From NCBI RefSeq assembly GCF_002272865.1, contig NZ_MLAP01000007.1, positions 56,435 to 120,434 of the forward strand: 64,000 nt of DNA, read 5' to 3'. The position numbers and the translations under genes were made by a program. The notes under the pieces were generated by a model. The model saw only the letters and a program-made list of their open reading frames with translations. It made no database searches and was not told the origin of the DNA. The stretch comes from Helicobacter sp. 12S02634-8. Its GTDB lineage: Bacteria > Campylobacterota > Campylobacteria > Campylobacterales > Helicobacteraceae. Shown here one piece after another: positions 1 through 9,737 of this stretch (position 1 is its first letter; each line of letters begins with the position of its first letter).

Positions 1-1551
1 AAAGATAATAGGAGGCTTCACGCAGCGGCTGCCATAGCTTTGGACCCAGCCATTTTGACTGAAAACAAAGCCTTTGAGTTGCTCGCCAAAATACTCGACC
101 ATATCATTGCGCTCAGGTTCGCCGTGCACAAGCACATCTAGCCCCACTTCTTCTTGGAAGGCAACGCAGTCTTTGATATAGTCTTGGATACCTTTTTCAT
201 AAGTGTTGGTATCGATTTCACCCTTTTTGAAACGCAAGCGGAGTGCGCGAAGTTCGGGCGTTTGAGGGAAAGAGCCGATTGTAGTTGTTGGCAAGATGGG
301 ATAGCCAAGGGTTTTGTGTTGGAGCTTGATTCTCTCTTTAAATGTGCTATCCCTTTGGGTTTTGAGAGGTTGCTTGAAGCGGTCTTGAGTGGCTTTGTCA
401 TTGATTTTATCAGAGGTTTTTCTGTTGGCATTGGTGGCGATATTTTCTTCCCATTTTTGCTGCTCGGCCGCGTTCAATTTGCCTTTAAATGCAGCTTCTA
501 AGAGCTTGAGTTCATCGATTTTTTCTCTCGCAAAGCTCAGCCAAGAGAGGATTTCTTTATCCATTTTGACTTCAGAATCCTTGCTAAAAGGTGTGTGTAA
601 GAGCGAACAGCTCGTGCTTGGTATGATTTTGTCCTTGGGTAGTGTCTGAGCGATTTTCTCTAAAGTTTCTAGCTTTTTGCTCAAGTCTGCCACCCAGATA
701 TTGCGCCCATCAATCAGCCCTGCATAGAGAGTTTTGCCACTTTTGGCTATTGTGTTGAGTGAAGAGAAGTTTTTTTCTCCATACACAAAATCTAGCCCCA
801 GCCCATCGATATTGGTTTGGCATAGGATTTCAGTGGCTTCAGTGCTGTGTTCAAAGTAGGTAGTCACGATGGTTTTGAAGCCCTTAGCAGCGATTTGGTT
901 ATAGACATCTTTGATTTTGCCATAGAATCGTTCATCTTTGCCTTTGCAAAAAATCGGCTCTTCAAATTGGATTAGAGGCTGGGTATCAAGCTTTTTGAGT
1001 GTGTCAAGTAGTTCAAAGTAGGCAACTTGCAGTTTTGCAAAGATTTCTTCAAAGCTCGCATTGTCTGTGATTTTTGAGAGGGCAGCGAAAGTAAAAAGCC
1101 CAATCAGATTGATTTTGGGCTTGAATCCTAGTGACTTGGCTTGCGCATATTCGCTCTCGATTTTGCTCGCATCGATTTTATAGGTATCTGTTTTGCTTAG
1201 CTCAGGGACTACATAGTGGTAGTTGGTGTTGAACCATTTAGTCATTTCACAAGCCACGCTATCTTTAAGACCTCTTGCCATACCAAAATATAGTTCCAAG
1301 CCTTTGTATTGTCTGAATCTCTCAGGGATAGCACCAAGGGCATAGGCAAGGTCTAGCATATTGTCATAAAGACTGAAGTCATTGACACTCACACAATCAA
1401 GGTCTTTTTGATAGCCCCAATGTTTGGTGCGTAGCTCAAGGGCTGTGTTTTGAAGCTCTGATTGTGTGGATTGCTTAGACCAATAGCTCTCCAATGCCTT
1501 TTTGAGCTCTCTGTGCTCGCCGATTCTTGGGAATCCTATAATAATGCTCAT
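1..1551 (-). CDS. metE: Cobalamin-independent methionine synthase, 5' part (cut by window start)
   Basis: Encodes the N-terminal 517 residues of 5-methyltetrahydropteroyltriglutamate-homocysteine methyltransferase, the B12-independent enzyme that makes methionine in the cytoplasm. The protein opens MSIIIGFPRIGEHRELKKAL, the usual MetE start with the GFPRIG-x-x-RELK motif. The frame stays open to base 1, where it reads NGWVQSYGSRCVKPPII, a conserved part of the C-terminal catalytic barrel; the family is about 750 residues, so about a third is missing beyond the window. The ATG at 1551 follows an AAGGA ribosome site. A possible -10 (GATAAT, minus strand, about 1585-1590) lies upstream. The gene has the same orientation as the urease operon but is separated from ureH by 268 bp, so it probably has its own promoter. 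Identification is secure. Confidence 0.95.
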   Translation of the reverse strand, partial: MSIIIGFPRIGEHRELKKALESYWSKQSTQSELQNTALELRTKHWGYQKDLDCVSVNDFSLYDNMLDLAYALGAIPERFRQYKGLELYFGMARGLKDSVACEMTKWFNTNYHYVVPELSKTDTYKIDASKIESEYAQAKSLGFKPKINLIGLFTFAALSKITDNASFEEIFAKLQVAYFELLDTLKKLDTQPLIQFEEPIFCKGKDERFYGKIKDVYNQIAAKGFKTIVTTYFEHSTEATEILCQTNIDGLGLDFVYGEKNFSSLNTIAKSGKTLYAGLIDGRNIWVADLSKKLETLEKIAQTLPKDKIIPSTSCSLLHTPFSKDSEVKMDKEILSWLSFAREKIDELKLLEAAFKGKLNAAEQQKWEENIATNANRKTSDKINDKATQDRFKQPLKTQRDSTFKERIKLQHKTLGYPILPTTTIGSFPQTPELRALRLRFKKGEIDTNTYEKGIQDYIKDCVAFQEEVGLDVLVHGEPERNDMVEYFGEQLKGFVFSQNGWVQSYGSRCVKPPIIF

Positions 1552-1648
1552 TATTTTTCCTTTGTATGGTTTTGATTTAGGAATATTATCATATACATAT
1601 TGTGTTTTGATAAATTATCGAAAATTTTTATAGAGATACAGACTATCA

Positions 1649-1671
1649 TTTCTTTTTTGGCTAAAAAGAAA
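1649..1671. terminator. Possible terminator hairpin downstream of ureH
   Basis: A perfect 9-bp inverted repeat (TTTCTTTTT / AAAAAGAAA) with a 5-nt loop lies about 150 bp after the ureH stop and before metE. The stem is almost all A-T and no strong T-run follows on the minus strand, so it is only a candidate end for the urease transcript. The rest of the 1552-1819 gap is AT-rich with no credible ORF. Confidence 0.3.
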
Positions 1672-1819
1672 ACTTATCTTGACTATCTAAAATACCGATA
1701 AATAGGATATTTCAGTAAAAATGATACAAAAAGTAACTCTTAAAATAAAATATAATCTACTCCCATCAATCAAGTCTGTATCTGCTCTGTATGCACTTGT
1801 GCCTTTAAAATCTGTCTTT

Positions 1820-2602
1820 TTAATCAGAGAGTATTGGGAGGGTTGAGATTTTTTCTCGCAATTTAATGAGTGCTTCAGAGCCATTAGATAGAGCCTTTAA
1901 GCACAATCCACCTCCAGAGATCGCACTGACTCCGCCATTAAGCCCAAAAGATGTTATCATTTCTTTGAGTGATTCTAAAGAAATATGTGGGGCGATGATG
2001 ATGAGGTTGAGGTAATGGGTATAGCCATCAAACATACACATATTGGATAAATCGCTCTCTTTGGGGTCTAAAATCGTATTATCAAAAAATATGGGCTTAT
2101 TGTCTTGATAGATTTTGAGCGTTGTTGCGAAGTGATCGAACGCAAAAATCTCTTCTCTGCTGATCCTGCCCGCACAGATAATCTCTCCATAGAGTAACTG
2201 AGAGGTTTTATGCATACAAATAGTGGTCGCTCCCTTGAAATGGGAATTTCTAAAAGGGATAATCGGCAGAGGAGAGAAATCAAAGTAAGCATTTGTATCA
2301 AGGGTGATTTGCGTGTTTCTTGAGGCAAAGCCATTTTGCGTGTCGTGGATTTTTTCAAAACTCTGCGAGGTGAGCCTGACTTGGCAGTCTTTGCCAATAT
2401 GCAAGTCTAGCTCTTGCCTATCGCCCTCCATCATTCCTGCACTCACAGAAATTAGCATAATCTCAGCTTTATTGTCTGTGTCATAAAAGGGTGCCATCAG
2501 CTTGAGTGGGGGCGTGAAAAAGCTATCTTCAATGATACATTTGCCATTTTGCCCTATTTTGGTCTTAAGGGTTAATTTGCTCTCTTGGGCGTAGTTTGTC
2601 AT
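1820..2602 (-). CDS. ureH: Urease accessory protein UreH (UreD family)
   Basis: Cytoplasmic urease maturation factor of 260 residues; family members bind UreF and UreG on the apo-urease and help deliver nickel to the active site. The sequence shows typical UreD/UreH features: an N-terminal beta-rich half with a [10 protein letters not shown] segment and an [16 protein letters not shown] segment, then a C-terminal half with [20 protein letters not shown]. Length is close to the 265 residues I recall for H. pylori UreH. It is the last gene of the operon and starts one base after the ureG stop, which suggests translational coupling. Its position after ureG matches the H. pylori order A-B-I-E-F-G-H. 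Confidence 0.93.
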   Translation of the reverse strand: MTNYAQESKLTLKTKIGQNGKCIIEDSFFTPPLKLMAPFYDTDNKAEIMLISVSAGMMEGDRQELDLHIGKDCQVRLTSQSFEKIHDTQNGFASRNTQITLDTNAYFDFSPLPIIPFRNSHFKGATTICMHKTSQLLYGEIICAGRISREEIFAFDHFATTLKIYQDNKPIFFDNTILDPKESDLSNMCMFDGYTHYLNLIIIAPHISLESLKEMITSFGLNGGVSAISGGGLCLKALSNGSEALIKLREKISTLPILSD

Positions 2603-2603
2603 T

Positions 2604-3203
2604 TTAGTCCTCTAAAAGGGCGTTTCTTTTGATCCAAGCAATGACTTCTTTGAGTCCTTCTTTTGTTCGGATATTTGTAAAAATAAAGGGCTTTTCCCCG
2701 CGCATTTTTTTAGCGTCCCGCTCCATCACGCCCAAATCAGCGCCCACATAAGGAGCAAGGTCAATTTTGTTGATCAATAAGAGATCAGATCTTGTGATAC
2801 CAGGCCCGCCTTTTCGGGGGATTTTATCGCCCTCAGCAACATCAATCACAAAGATAGTAAAATCAGCTAATTCCGGACTAAAGGTCGCTGCGAGATTATC
2901 CCCGCCACTTTCAATGAGCATGATTTCAATATCGGGGAATCTTGTGTGCATTTCTTCAACAGCTTCTAGGTTCATCGAGGCATCTTCACGGATAGCAGTA
3001 TGCGGACACCCGCCTGTTTCTACGCCTATAATCCTTTCTTTTGGCATGATCGAGTTTTTACTCATGAATTCTGCATCTTCTTTGGTATAGATATCATTTG
3101 TGATGACACCCATACTATAGTCTTGGGACATGAGTCTTGTGAGAGCCTCAATCAGGGCTGTTTTACCACTGCCTACAGGGCCACATACACCAATTTTTAC
3201 CAT
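2604..3203 (-). CDS. ureG: Urease accessory GTPase UreG
   Basis: SIMIBI-class GTPase that carries nickel and powers its insertion into urease. The 199-residue protein has the P-loop GPVGSGKT at residues 8-15, the [17 protein letters not shown] segment, a guanine-specificity motif NKID (in [10 protein letters not shown]), and the nickel-binding Cys-Pro-His triad at residues 66-68 ([11 protein letters not shown]), the same numbering as H. pylori UreG. All catalytic motifs are intact. It lies between ureF (20 bp gap) and ureH (1 bp gap) in the urease operon. Confidence 0.97.
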   Translation of the reverse strand: MVKIGVCGPVGSGKTALIEALTRLMSQDYSMGVITNDIYTKEDAEFMSKNSIMPKERIIGVETGGCPHTAIREDASMNLEAVEEMHTRFPDIEIMLIESGGDNLAATFSPELADFTIFVIDVAEGDKIPRKGGPGITRSDLLLINKIDLAPYVGADLGVMERDAKKMRGEKPFIFTNIRTKEGLKEVIAWIKRNALLED

Positions 3204-3223
3204 TTTGATCCTTTAGTTTGAGA

Positions 3224-3919
3224 TTAAGACATATAGAGTCTTGAATACAGACTTTCGTGCTGCATTGCTTTGATGTCATTATGGATACTGGAGGCACACA
3301 GATGTTCTAGAGTGAGCGTGGAGAGCTTTTGGAGGATTGTTTCAAATGTATCTTGGAGCGCTAAAAGTATCTTTTGACCATCGTTTTGAGAGAGAGGGAT
3401 TGTTTTGACACAATTGGTGACCATATTAGAGCTTTGGGCATACAGATAGTGCTGTATGCTTGCATTTAAATCTAGTTCCATACACGCGCAAAAGACCCCA
3501 TAAGCAGTTGCGTGCGTGGGGACAAGGGTGCTTTGGAGGTATTGATGGAACATTTCTTTGGGAGCTAAAGAGAGGAGTTTGATGGTTTTTAAAAATCGAT
3601 TGCCTAGCTTTTGGTTTGCAAGACGCAGTTCCATGGGCGAGCTTGCAATGCAGACAAGCTCTTCGAGCTCAAGTATTTTCTGTAAATCCTGCTCTTTTGC
3701 ATAGGAGTAAGCGAGTTTGAGGCTTAAAAGCTCTGTATAGAGAAATTGCGTTTGGAGATTGGCACGGAGGTATTCTAAAGCACTTGCTTGATGATAGACA
3801 CGGCGCATTTGGATATAGCTCTCTAATCCAAAGGAGTGCGTATAGCTGCCTATGGGGAAGAGTGCGTCATTGATTTGTAGCAGCAAAAAATCTTTATTGG
3901 TTTTCAAGTTTTTCTCCAT
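3224..3919 (-). CDS. ureF: Urease accessory protein UreF
   Basis: Scaffold and GTPase-regulating partner of UreG and UreH in the urease activation complex. The protein carries the family segments [25 protein letters not shown] near the N-terminus and [13 protein letters not shown] in the middle. I start it at the ATG at 3919, which gives 231 residues and begins [11 protein letters not shown], 7 bp after the ureE stop. A longer frame from a TTG at 3958 would overlap ureE by 32 bp and adds a stretch that does not look like UreF. No strong ribosome site is visible before 3919, so the start is the least certain part. Confidence 0.9.
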   Translation of the reverse strand: MEKNLKTNKDFLLLQINDALFPIGSYTHSFGLESYIQMRRVYHQASALEYLRANLQTQFLYTELLSLKLAYSYAKEQDLQKILELEELVCIASSPMELRLANQKLGNRFLKTIKLLSLAPKEMFHQYLQSTLVPTHATAYGVFCACMELDLNASIQHYLYAQSSNMVTNCVKTIPLSQNDGQKILLALQDTFETILQKLSTLTLEHLCASSIHNDIKAMQHESLYSRLYMS

Positions 3920-3926
3920 TTTCGCT

Positions 3927-4457
3927 TTATTTTTCCCCACTTTCCCCACGGATAGCAATTTTAAGATTGGGGCTTTCTTGGATTTTGAAATTTGGCTCTG
4001 TGTGTGCCATACTCACTGAAATGCGTTTAGAAGAATCCAGCCTTGAACTTAAGACAGCATTTTTGATACCCAATTTATCTAGCAAGACTTTGATGGGCTT
4101 TTCAAATGGTGTCTGAAATTCAAATTCATTAGAGCCAAAAAAAAGTGCCATATGGCGATTGCCAATTTCATAGCAAATCTTTGCCACTTCTGAAGTGCTA
4201 CACGCATAAGCGCATAACACTTCTGTGGGCAAGATATTAATAGCAATGACCTTGTTGCCTTCTTCAAAGAGGATATCGCCTTGAGAGAGCCCCATTTTTG
4301 GAGCTTGGATAAGTCGCATTGCGATTTCTTCGCCACTGCGAGTTTTCCATCTAGCGATTTTCTTTCTTGTATCATACCATTGCAGATCGATATAATCAAC
4401 CCAAAGTTTGGATACATCTCTATCGCTAAGATTCCCCTTGAGTATCTCTATAGGCAT
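3927..4457 (-). CDS. ureE: Urease nickel metallochaperone UreE
   Basis: UreE of about 176 residues, the nickel chaperone that hands metal to UreG. The central metal-binding histidine is kept in [12 protein letters not shown], matching the dimer-interface His of H. pylori UreE, and a second His lies near the C-terminus in SMAHTEPNF. There is no His-rich tail, as in H. pylori and unlike Klebsiella. The ATG at 4457 has GGAGA six bases upstream and is preferred over the in-frame GTG at 4463. It follows ureI by 12 bp. Confidence 0.94.
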   Translation of the reverse strand: MPIEILKGNLSDRDVSKLWVDYIDLQWYDTRKKIARWKTRSGEEIAMRLIQAPKMGLSQGDILFEEGNKVIAINILPTEVLCAYACSTSEVAKICYEIGNRHMALFFGSNEFEFQTPFEKPIKVLLDKLGIKNAVLSSRLDSSKRISVSMAHTEPNFKIQESPNLKIAIRGESGEK

Positions 4458-4469
4458 ACACACTCTCCA

Positions 4470-4982
4470 TCAATACCAAATATTTGTGATGATGAGCCAC
4501 GCAGGTATCCACGCAGTGAAAATACCCTCAAATATCGCAAGGTAAGGCACCCAAGGCAATTCTTTTTTCAAAACTGTTTCAATCCAACCTGTAAGCCACA
4601 AAATACCCCACAAAATCCAAATCACAGCAAACCAAAAGCCCTCTTGAGTGCCTGATTGGTAGCTGAGATAGGCTGCAGGGATCGCATTGATAGCAACAAA
4701 TAGGCTATACCAGCCATAAGGTCGCCAATCGAGATTCCAGATATTATTGACTGCGACAAATAGATAGGTGAAACCAAATAGCAAGCCTGTAGCAGCAGCA
4801 TATAGGTCAGTGATACTGTTTTCAAAATCTCCGTGTACAATCACAATCACATTGGCAACTACAGAGAGCAAACCAGCAAATACATTCATAACAGCCGTGC
4901 TTTTGCCATCAGTTTTCATCAAACGGCAAAGACCATTATTCATCAAAACAATGGCCACATACATTAATACTAATCCCAACAT
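4470..4982 (-). CDS. ureI: Inner-membrane urea channel UreI, short form
   Basis: Six-transmembrane AmiS/UreI-family channel that admits urea to the cytoplasm. The first helix (MLGLVLMYVAIVLMNNG) and the segments TGLLFGFTYLFVAVNN, LDWRPYGWYSLFVAINAIPAA and EGIFTAWIPAWL are nearly the same as in H. pylori UreI. At 170 residues it is about 25 shorter than the 195-residue H. pylori protein. The loss falls in the two periplasmic loops: loop one lacks the His-rich stretch, and loop two (about residues 107-115) has no histidine where H. pylori has the gating His123. It lies 53 bp after ureB and heads the ureIEFGH part of the operon. Channel identity is firm; acid gating is uncertain. Confidence 0.95.
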   Translation of the reverse strand: MLGLVLMYVAIVLMNNGLCRLMKTDGKSTAVMNVFAGLLSVVANVIVIVHGDFENSITDLYAAATGLLFGFTYLFVAVNNIWNLDWRPYGWYSLFVAINAIPAAYLSYQSGTQEGFWFAVIWILWGILWLTGWIETVLKKELPWVPYLAIFEGIFTAWIPAWLIITNIWY

Positions 4983-5035
4983 TTATTGATCCTTTTTATT
5001 TGTATTCTCCCCTCTAAATCAAAGAGGGATTTGTA

Positions 5036-6745
5036 TCAGAACAGATTATAAAGCTGCGCTAAGCTGAGCTTATCTGCTGGTTTGGAGGAGATTTTTTTGC
5101 CTCCGACCTTGACTTCATAGGTTTCTGGATTGACCTCGATATGGGCAGTAACATCGTTATTTTTCATATCTTTTTTGGTGATATTGCGGCAGTTTTTCAC
5201 TGGCAAAACAATCCGATCGAGCCCTAATTTTTCTTTGATACCATCTGCATAGGCTGCTTGAGAAACAAAAGTGATATTGGTATCAAACTTTGCCTTGCCG
5301 TGGTGGGCAAACATTTCACGATAGATAACAGGCTCTGGAGTAGGGATAGAGGCATTGGCATCGCCCATTCTTGCTCCTGCTATCATACCGCATTTGATAA
5401 TCATCTCTGGCTTGATACCAAAAAACGCAGGATTCCAAAGTACAAGATCAGCATATTTCCCTACTTCAACGCTCCCGACATATTCTGAAATACCGTGTGC
5501 GATAGCAGGATTGATAGTGTATTTAGCGACATAGCGCTTGATTCTGAAGTTGTCATTATCGCCTTTTTCTTCTTTGAGGCGTCCGAATTCTTTTTTGTTT
5601 TTATCAGCAGTTTGCCAAGTCCTTGTAATCACCTCGCCTACGCGCCCCATTGCTTGAGAGTCTGAGCTTGTGATAGAGAATATTCCCATATCGTGGAGTG
5701 TGTCTTCAGCAGCAATTGTTTCAGGTCGAATGCGTGAATCAGCAAAAGCCACATCTTCTTTGATTTTTTTATCCAAATGGTGGCAAACCATCAGCATATC
5801 TAAATGCTCATCGGCTGTATTTTTGGTAAAAGGAATCGTAGGATTGGTAGAAGCAGGGAGGATATTGGGCTCACCAGCGATTTTGATAATATCAGGAGCG
5901 TGTCCCCCACCAGCACCTTCGGTGTGAAATGTATGGATTGTGCGCCCTGCAATTGCCTTGATTGTGTCTTCGACACAGCCTGCTTCATTGAGTGTATCTG
6001 TATGGATAGCGACTTGGACATCATAAGCTTCTGCTACATTTAAAGCGTGGTTGATGACTGATGGTGTAGCGCCCCAATCTTCGTGGATCTTAAGCCCTAA
6101 AGCACCGGCTTTGACTTGCTCAGCTAGAGCATTTTCATTAGAACTATTGCCCTTGCCAAAAAATCCGAGATTCATAGTGTATTCTTCAGCAGCGCGGATC
6201 ATTTCTTTGAGATTCCATCTACCAGGGGTGCAAGTTGTTGCGTTTGTCCCATCAGCAGGGCCTGTTCCCCCACCTATCATTGTAGTGATACCGCTGTATA
6301 GCGCTGTAGGGATTTGTTGGGGAGAGATGAAGTGGATATGGGTATCAATCCCACCTGCAGTCACGATCATACCCTCACCAGCGAGTGCTTCTGTCCCTGC
6401 ACCTACTGCCATATTGCCGCACACGCCATCTTGCATATCTTTGTTGCCTGCTTTGCCAATCCCTGCGATTTTGCCATCTTTGATACCAATATCGGCTTTG
6501 TAAATGCCGTTATAATCGATAATCATTGCATTTGTGATAACAAGATCAAGCTCCCTTGTATCAGAGCTGACACTTTGTGCCATACCATCACGGAGAGTTT
6601 TCCCCCCACCAAATTTCAGTTCTTCACCATAGATAGTGTAGTCTTTTTCGATTTCTGCAAATAATTCAGTATCGGCCAAACGCACCTTATCTCCTACGGT
6701 TGGACCAAACATTGAAGCATATTGTTTTCTTGATATTTTTGTCAT
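5036..6745 (-). CDS. ureB: Urease alpha (catalytic) subunit UreB
   Basis: Catalytic subunit of nickel urease, which hydrolyses urea to ammonia and carbamate. Its 569 residues equal the H. pylori UreB length. All metal and catalytic residues are visible: the HIH pair in GGIDTHIHF, the carbamylated Lys in GLKIHEDWG, the nickel-binding His in VAIHTDTL and [13 protein letters not shown], the flap Cys-His in MVCHHLDKK, and the metal-binding Asp in [12 protein letters not shown]. It starts at an ATG with AAGGAG upstream, 9 bp after ureA. The C-terminus ends LAQLYNLF. Confidence 0.98.
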   Translation of the reverse strand: MTKISRKQYASMFGPTVGDKVRLADTELFAEIEKDYTIYGEELKFGGGKTLRDGMAQSVSSDTRELDLVITNAMIIDYNGIYKADIGIKDGKIAGIGKAGNKDMQDGVCGNMAVGAGTEALAGEGMIVTAGGIDTHIHFISPQQIPTALYSGITTMIGGGTGPADGTNATTCTPGRWNLKEMIRAAEEYTMNLGFFGKGNSSNENALAEQVKAGALGLKIHEDWGATPSVINHALNVAEAYDVQVAIHTDTLNEAGCVEDTIKAIAGRTIHTFHTEGAGGGHAPDIIKIAGEPNILPASTNPTIPFTKNTADEHLDMLMVCHHLDKKIKEDVAFADSRIRPETIAAEDTLHDMGIFSITSSDSQAMGRVGEVITRTWQTADKNKKEFGRLKEEKGDNDNFRIKRYVAKYTINPAIAHGISEYVGSVEVGKYADLVLWNPAFFGIKPEMIIKCGMIAGARMGDANASIPTPEPVIYREMFAHHGKAKFDTNITFVSQAAYADGIKEKLGLDRIVLPVKNCRNITKKDMKNNDVTAHIEVNPETYEVKVGGKKISSKPADKLSLAQLYNLF

Positions 6746-6754
6746 TGTAACTCC

Positions 6755-7432
6755 TTATTTAGAAAAGCCCTTGGCTTTAGCGTTTTGCATTGCTATATGC
6801 TTGTTGTCTTGATTGACTTGAGCATCGGCTAAGTTGTTGAATCCAAACACTCGCTTGCTGCCACCGATTTCGATGAGGGCGATTGTCTTTGTTTCGCCAG
6901 GTTCGAATCTGACTGAAGTGCCAGAGGGGATATCCAATCGTCTTCCATAAGCTTTTTCTCTGTCAAATTCTAGTAATTTGTTGGTTTCAAAGAAATGGAA
7001 ATGGGATCCGACTTGGATTGCTCTATCTCCTTTGTTGGTAACTTTGATTTCAATGGCTTGTTTGCCTTGATTGATTTCAATGTCTTCATTTTTGAGGATC
7101 AATTCACCTGGAGTGAGTTTGCCATTGTCTTCGATGGGAGTGTGGATTGTGACAAGCTTTGTGCCATCAGGGAAGCCCACTTCTACGCCCACTTCATGGA
7201 TCATCGCTGCGACGCCATCCATCACATCATCTGCTTTGAGGATCTTTTTGCCCTCTTGCATCAAGTCAGCCACGCTCTTTTTGCCTTCTCGTGCGAGCTC
7301 CATAATCTCACTACTGATCAAAGCGATTGCTTCGACATAGTTGAGTTTGATCCCTTTTGCCTTACGCTTTTTAGCTAGTTCTCCAGCGTAATGGAGCATC
7401 AGCTTGTCTAACTCTTTTGGGTTGAGTTTCAT
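6755..7432 (-). CDS. ureA: Urease gamma-beta fusion subunit UreA
   Basis: Structural subunit in which the gamma (about residues 1-100) and beta (about 101-225) chains are fused, the arrangement typical of Helicobacter. The gamma part begins [20 protein letters not shown] and contains [16 protein letters not shown]; the beta part begins at [16 protein letters not shown] and includes [16 protein letters not shown] and [14 protein letters not shown]. At 225 residues it is shorter than the 238-residue H. pylori UreA. The ATG at 7432 follows AAGGAG (7438-7443). It is the first gene of the operon; the promoter should lie in 7444-7600, but I see no clear NikR operator there. Confidence 0.97.
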   Translation of the reverse strand: MKLNPKELDKLMLHYAGELAKKRKAKGIKLNYVEAIALISSEIMELAREGKKSVADLMQEGKKILKADDVMDGVAAMIHEVGVEVGFPDGTKLVTIHTPIEDNGKLTPGELILKNEDIEINQGKQAIEIKVTNKGDRAIQVGSHFHFFETNKLLEFDREKAYGRRLDIPSGTSVRFEPGETKTIALIEIGGSKRVFGFNNLADAQVNQDNKHIAMQNAKAKGFSK

Positions 7433-7691
7433 TTTTTCTCCTTGTGTGAATTTTCTGAAGTAGCTTTCTTGCTAGATCGGTGTTGATTTTAAAACTCTTT
7501 CGTTAATAGTTGTTAAAGACTTGACAGAATATTGATATTTTTTTGAGGGCATTGAGTGCTGATGGGAGCAAAAGTAACATACAATCCATCGCTGAGTTAT
7601 ACATCAAGTAGCTCATAAAGATTTATAGATATAGACTAAATAATATTTATATATTTCATATAAGTATTTGTATAATTTATCATTTGTGTGG

Positions 7692-7697
7692 TATAAT
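7692..7697 (+). promoter_or_regulatory. -10 element of htpG promoter
   Basis: A perfect TATAAT lies 29 bases before the htpG ATG. The upstream region is A/T-rich with no clear -35, as is usual for Helicobacter sigma-70 promoters. The gap from 7433 to here also holds the ureA leader on the other strand and shows no ORF. Confidence 0.6.
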
Positions 7698-7726
7698 TGC
7701 CAAAACTAAAATCAAAGGAGTTATTT

Positions 7727-9589
7727 ATGAGTAAAAAGCATACTTTCCAGACTGAGATCAATCAACTACTTGATTTGATGATCCACTCGCTTTATTCTAA
7801 TAAAGAAATATTTTTGCGTGAATTGATTTCTAATGCTTCTGATGCCCTTGACAAGCTGAATTATCTTGCTTTGACAGATAGCAAACTCAAAGATTTGCAA
7901 TTCCAGCCCCGCATTGATTTGAGCTTTGATGAAAAGAAAAAGACTCTCACAATCCAGGACAATGGTATTGGTATGACTCAAGAAGAGCTGATTTCTCATC
8001 TTGGGACAATTGCGAAGTCAGGGACAAAGAGCTTTTTGTCTTCTTTGAGTGGGGATAAGAAAAAGGATTCTGCGCTCATCGGGCAGTTTGGTGTGGGATT
8101 TTATTCAGCTTTTATGGTTGCAGATAAGGTTGTTGTCCAGACCAAAAAGGCAGGAGAAAAACAAGCGCACACTTGGGTGAGTGATGGGAAAGGGGAGTAT
8201 GAAATCTCTGAGTGCCTCAAAGACTCTCAAGGGACACAAATCACACTATATCTCAAAGATGAAGACGCGAATTTTGCGAGTCGTTGGGAGATAGAAAATA
8301 TTGTCAAAAAATATTCTGAACATATTCCATTTCCCATTTATCTGAGCTATACCCAGAGCAAGTTTGAGGGCGAGGGCGAGGAGAAAAAGGAGATCAAAGA
8401 GGATAAGGTCGAACAAATCAATAATGCCAAAGCGATTTGGAAAATGAGTAAAAATGAACTCAAGGATGAGGATTATAAAGAGTTTTATAAAAGCTTTGCA
8501 CACGATAATACCGAGCCAATGCGATGGGTGCATACAAAAGTCGAGGGGACTTTGGAGTATACGACTTTGTTTTTTATCCCGAGTGTTGCGCCTTTTGATC
8601 TCTATCGTGTTGATTACAAATCGGGGGTAAAACTCTATGTCAAGCGGGTGTTTATCACAGATGATGACAAAGAGCTATTGCCCCAATACTTGCGGTTTGT
8701 GCGTGGGGTGATTGATAGTGAAGATTTGCCTTTAAATGTGAGTCGGGAGATTTTGCAGCAAAATAAAGTGCTAGCAAATATCCGCGCAGCCTCTGTCAAA
8801 AAGATACTTTCTGAGATTGAGAGTATCGCCCAAGATGATGGGGCTTATCAGAAGTTTTATACCCAATTTGGCAAAGTGCTCAAAGAGGGGCTTTATGGCG
8901 ATTATGAAAACAAAGAAAGACTTTTGAACCTCTTGCGATTCCCTACTTCCAAGCACAGCCAAAGCATTTCTTTGAAAACTTATAAAGAAAATATGCCTAC
9001 AGACCAAAAAAGCATTTATTATATGATAGGGGAAAATTTAGAACTTCTCAAAGCCTCTCCTGTGCTAGAAAAATACGCTAAAAAGGGCTATGAAGTCTTG
9101 CTCATGAGCGATGAAGTTGATGGCTTTGTTATCCCTAGTGTGGGCGAGTATGACAAGCTACCTCTTAAAGACGCTAGCGCTGCAGAAACACTAAAAGAGC
9201 TAGGCGAAGATTCAGTGAGCCAAGAGGTGCAAAAATCCTTTGAAAAGCTCATAGCCACTTTTAAAGAAGCTTTAGGCGATCAGGTCAAAGATGTGGTATT
9301 GTCGGCGTCTTTGGATTCGCCTGTAGCCCTTGTGGGTGATGAGCAAAATGCGATGATGGCAAATCTAATGCGCCAGATGGGACAAGAGCCTCCAATTGCT
9401 AAAAAGACCATGGAACTCAACTCGACTCACCCAATTTTAGAACAACTCAAAGACAAAGAAGACAAGGAGCTTATCAGCAATACAGCACATTTGCTCTATG
9501 CTTCTGCTAAGCTCTTAGAATCTGGCACGATAGAAGATGCAAAAGACTTTGCCCATAGACTCAACCAAACAATTTTAAAAACTCTCTGA
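7727..9589 (+). CDS. htpG: Chaperone HtpG (bacterial Hsp90)
   Basis: Cytoplasmic ATP-dependent molecular chaperone. The N-terminal GHKL ATPase motifs are intact: the Asn in ISNASDALDKL, DNGIGM, GTIAKSG and GQFGVGFYSAFMVADKV. The middle domain contains the catalytic Arg segment LPLNVSREILQQN, and the C-terminal dimerisation domain ends the 620-residue protein. I chose the ATG at 7727 because AAAGGAG (7714-7720) precedes it; an in-frame ATG at 7697 lies inside the promoter -10 and has no ribosome site. It is transcribed away from the urease operon and appears monocistronic. Confidence 0.97.
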   Translation: MSKKHTFQTEINQLLDLMIHSLYSNKEIFLRELISNASDALDKLNYLALTDSKLKDLQFQPRIDLSFDEKKKTLTIQDNGIGMTQEELISHLGTIAKSGTKSFLSSLSGDKKKDSALIGQFGVGFYSAFMVADKVVVQTKKAGEKQAHTWVSDGKGEYEISECLKDSQGTQITLYLKDEDANFASRWEIENIVKKYSEHIPFPIYLSYTQSKFEGEGEEKKEIKEDKVEQINNAKAIWKMSKNELKDEDYKEFYKSFAHDNTEPMRWVHTKVEGTLEYTTLFFIPSVAPFDLYRVDYKSGVKLYVKRVFITDDDKELLPQYLRFVRGVIDSEDLPLNVSREILQQNKVLANIRAASVKKILSEIESIAQDDGAYQKFYTQFGKVLKEGLYGDYENKERLLNLLRFPTSKHSQSISLKTYKENMPTDQKSIYYMIGENLELLKASPVLEKYAKKGYEVLLMSDEVDGFVIPSVGEYDKLPLKDASAAETLKELGEDSVSQEVQKSFEKLIATFKEALGDQVKDVVLSASLDSPVALVGDEQNAMMANLMRQMGQEPPIAKKTMELNSTHPILEQLKDKEDKELISNTAHLLYASAKLLESGTIEDAKDFAHRLNQTILKTL

Positions 9590-9737
9590 TCCCTCACTCC
9601 CCTCACTCCCTTGCCCCCAAAGGGGTTGTGATGAGAGGTGGGGCTTGTTGAGGTGGTTTTAGTGGTTTGATGGATAAATGGATAAAAATGATGGCAAAAT
9701 CATAGCCCAACCACAAAAGACACACAAAAGGACACAG

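Noticed and set aside
6051..6503. Plus-strand open frame of 150 residues within ureB
   Set aside because: It is a mirror of the highly conserved ureB coding strand and shows no ribosome site or homology-like motif.
7575..7599. Possible NikR operator upstream of ureA (TAACA, 15 bases, AGTTA)
   Set aside because: The second half-site breaks the pattern at its first base, and no other TRWYA pair with the right spacing was found in 7433-7726.
9592..9640. Terminator after htpG (CCCC-AAA-GGGG hairpin beside CTCACTCCC direct repeats)
   Set aside because: The perfect stem is only four base pairs and no T-run follows, so I do not list it as a feature.
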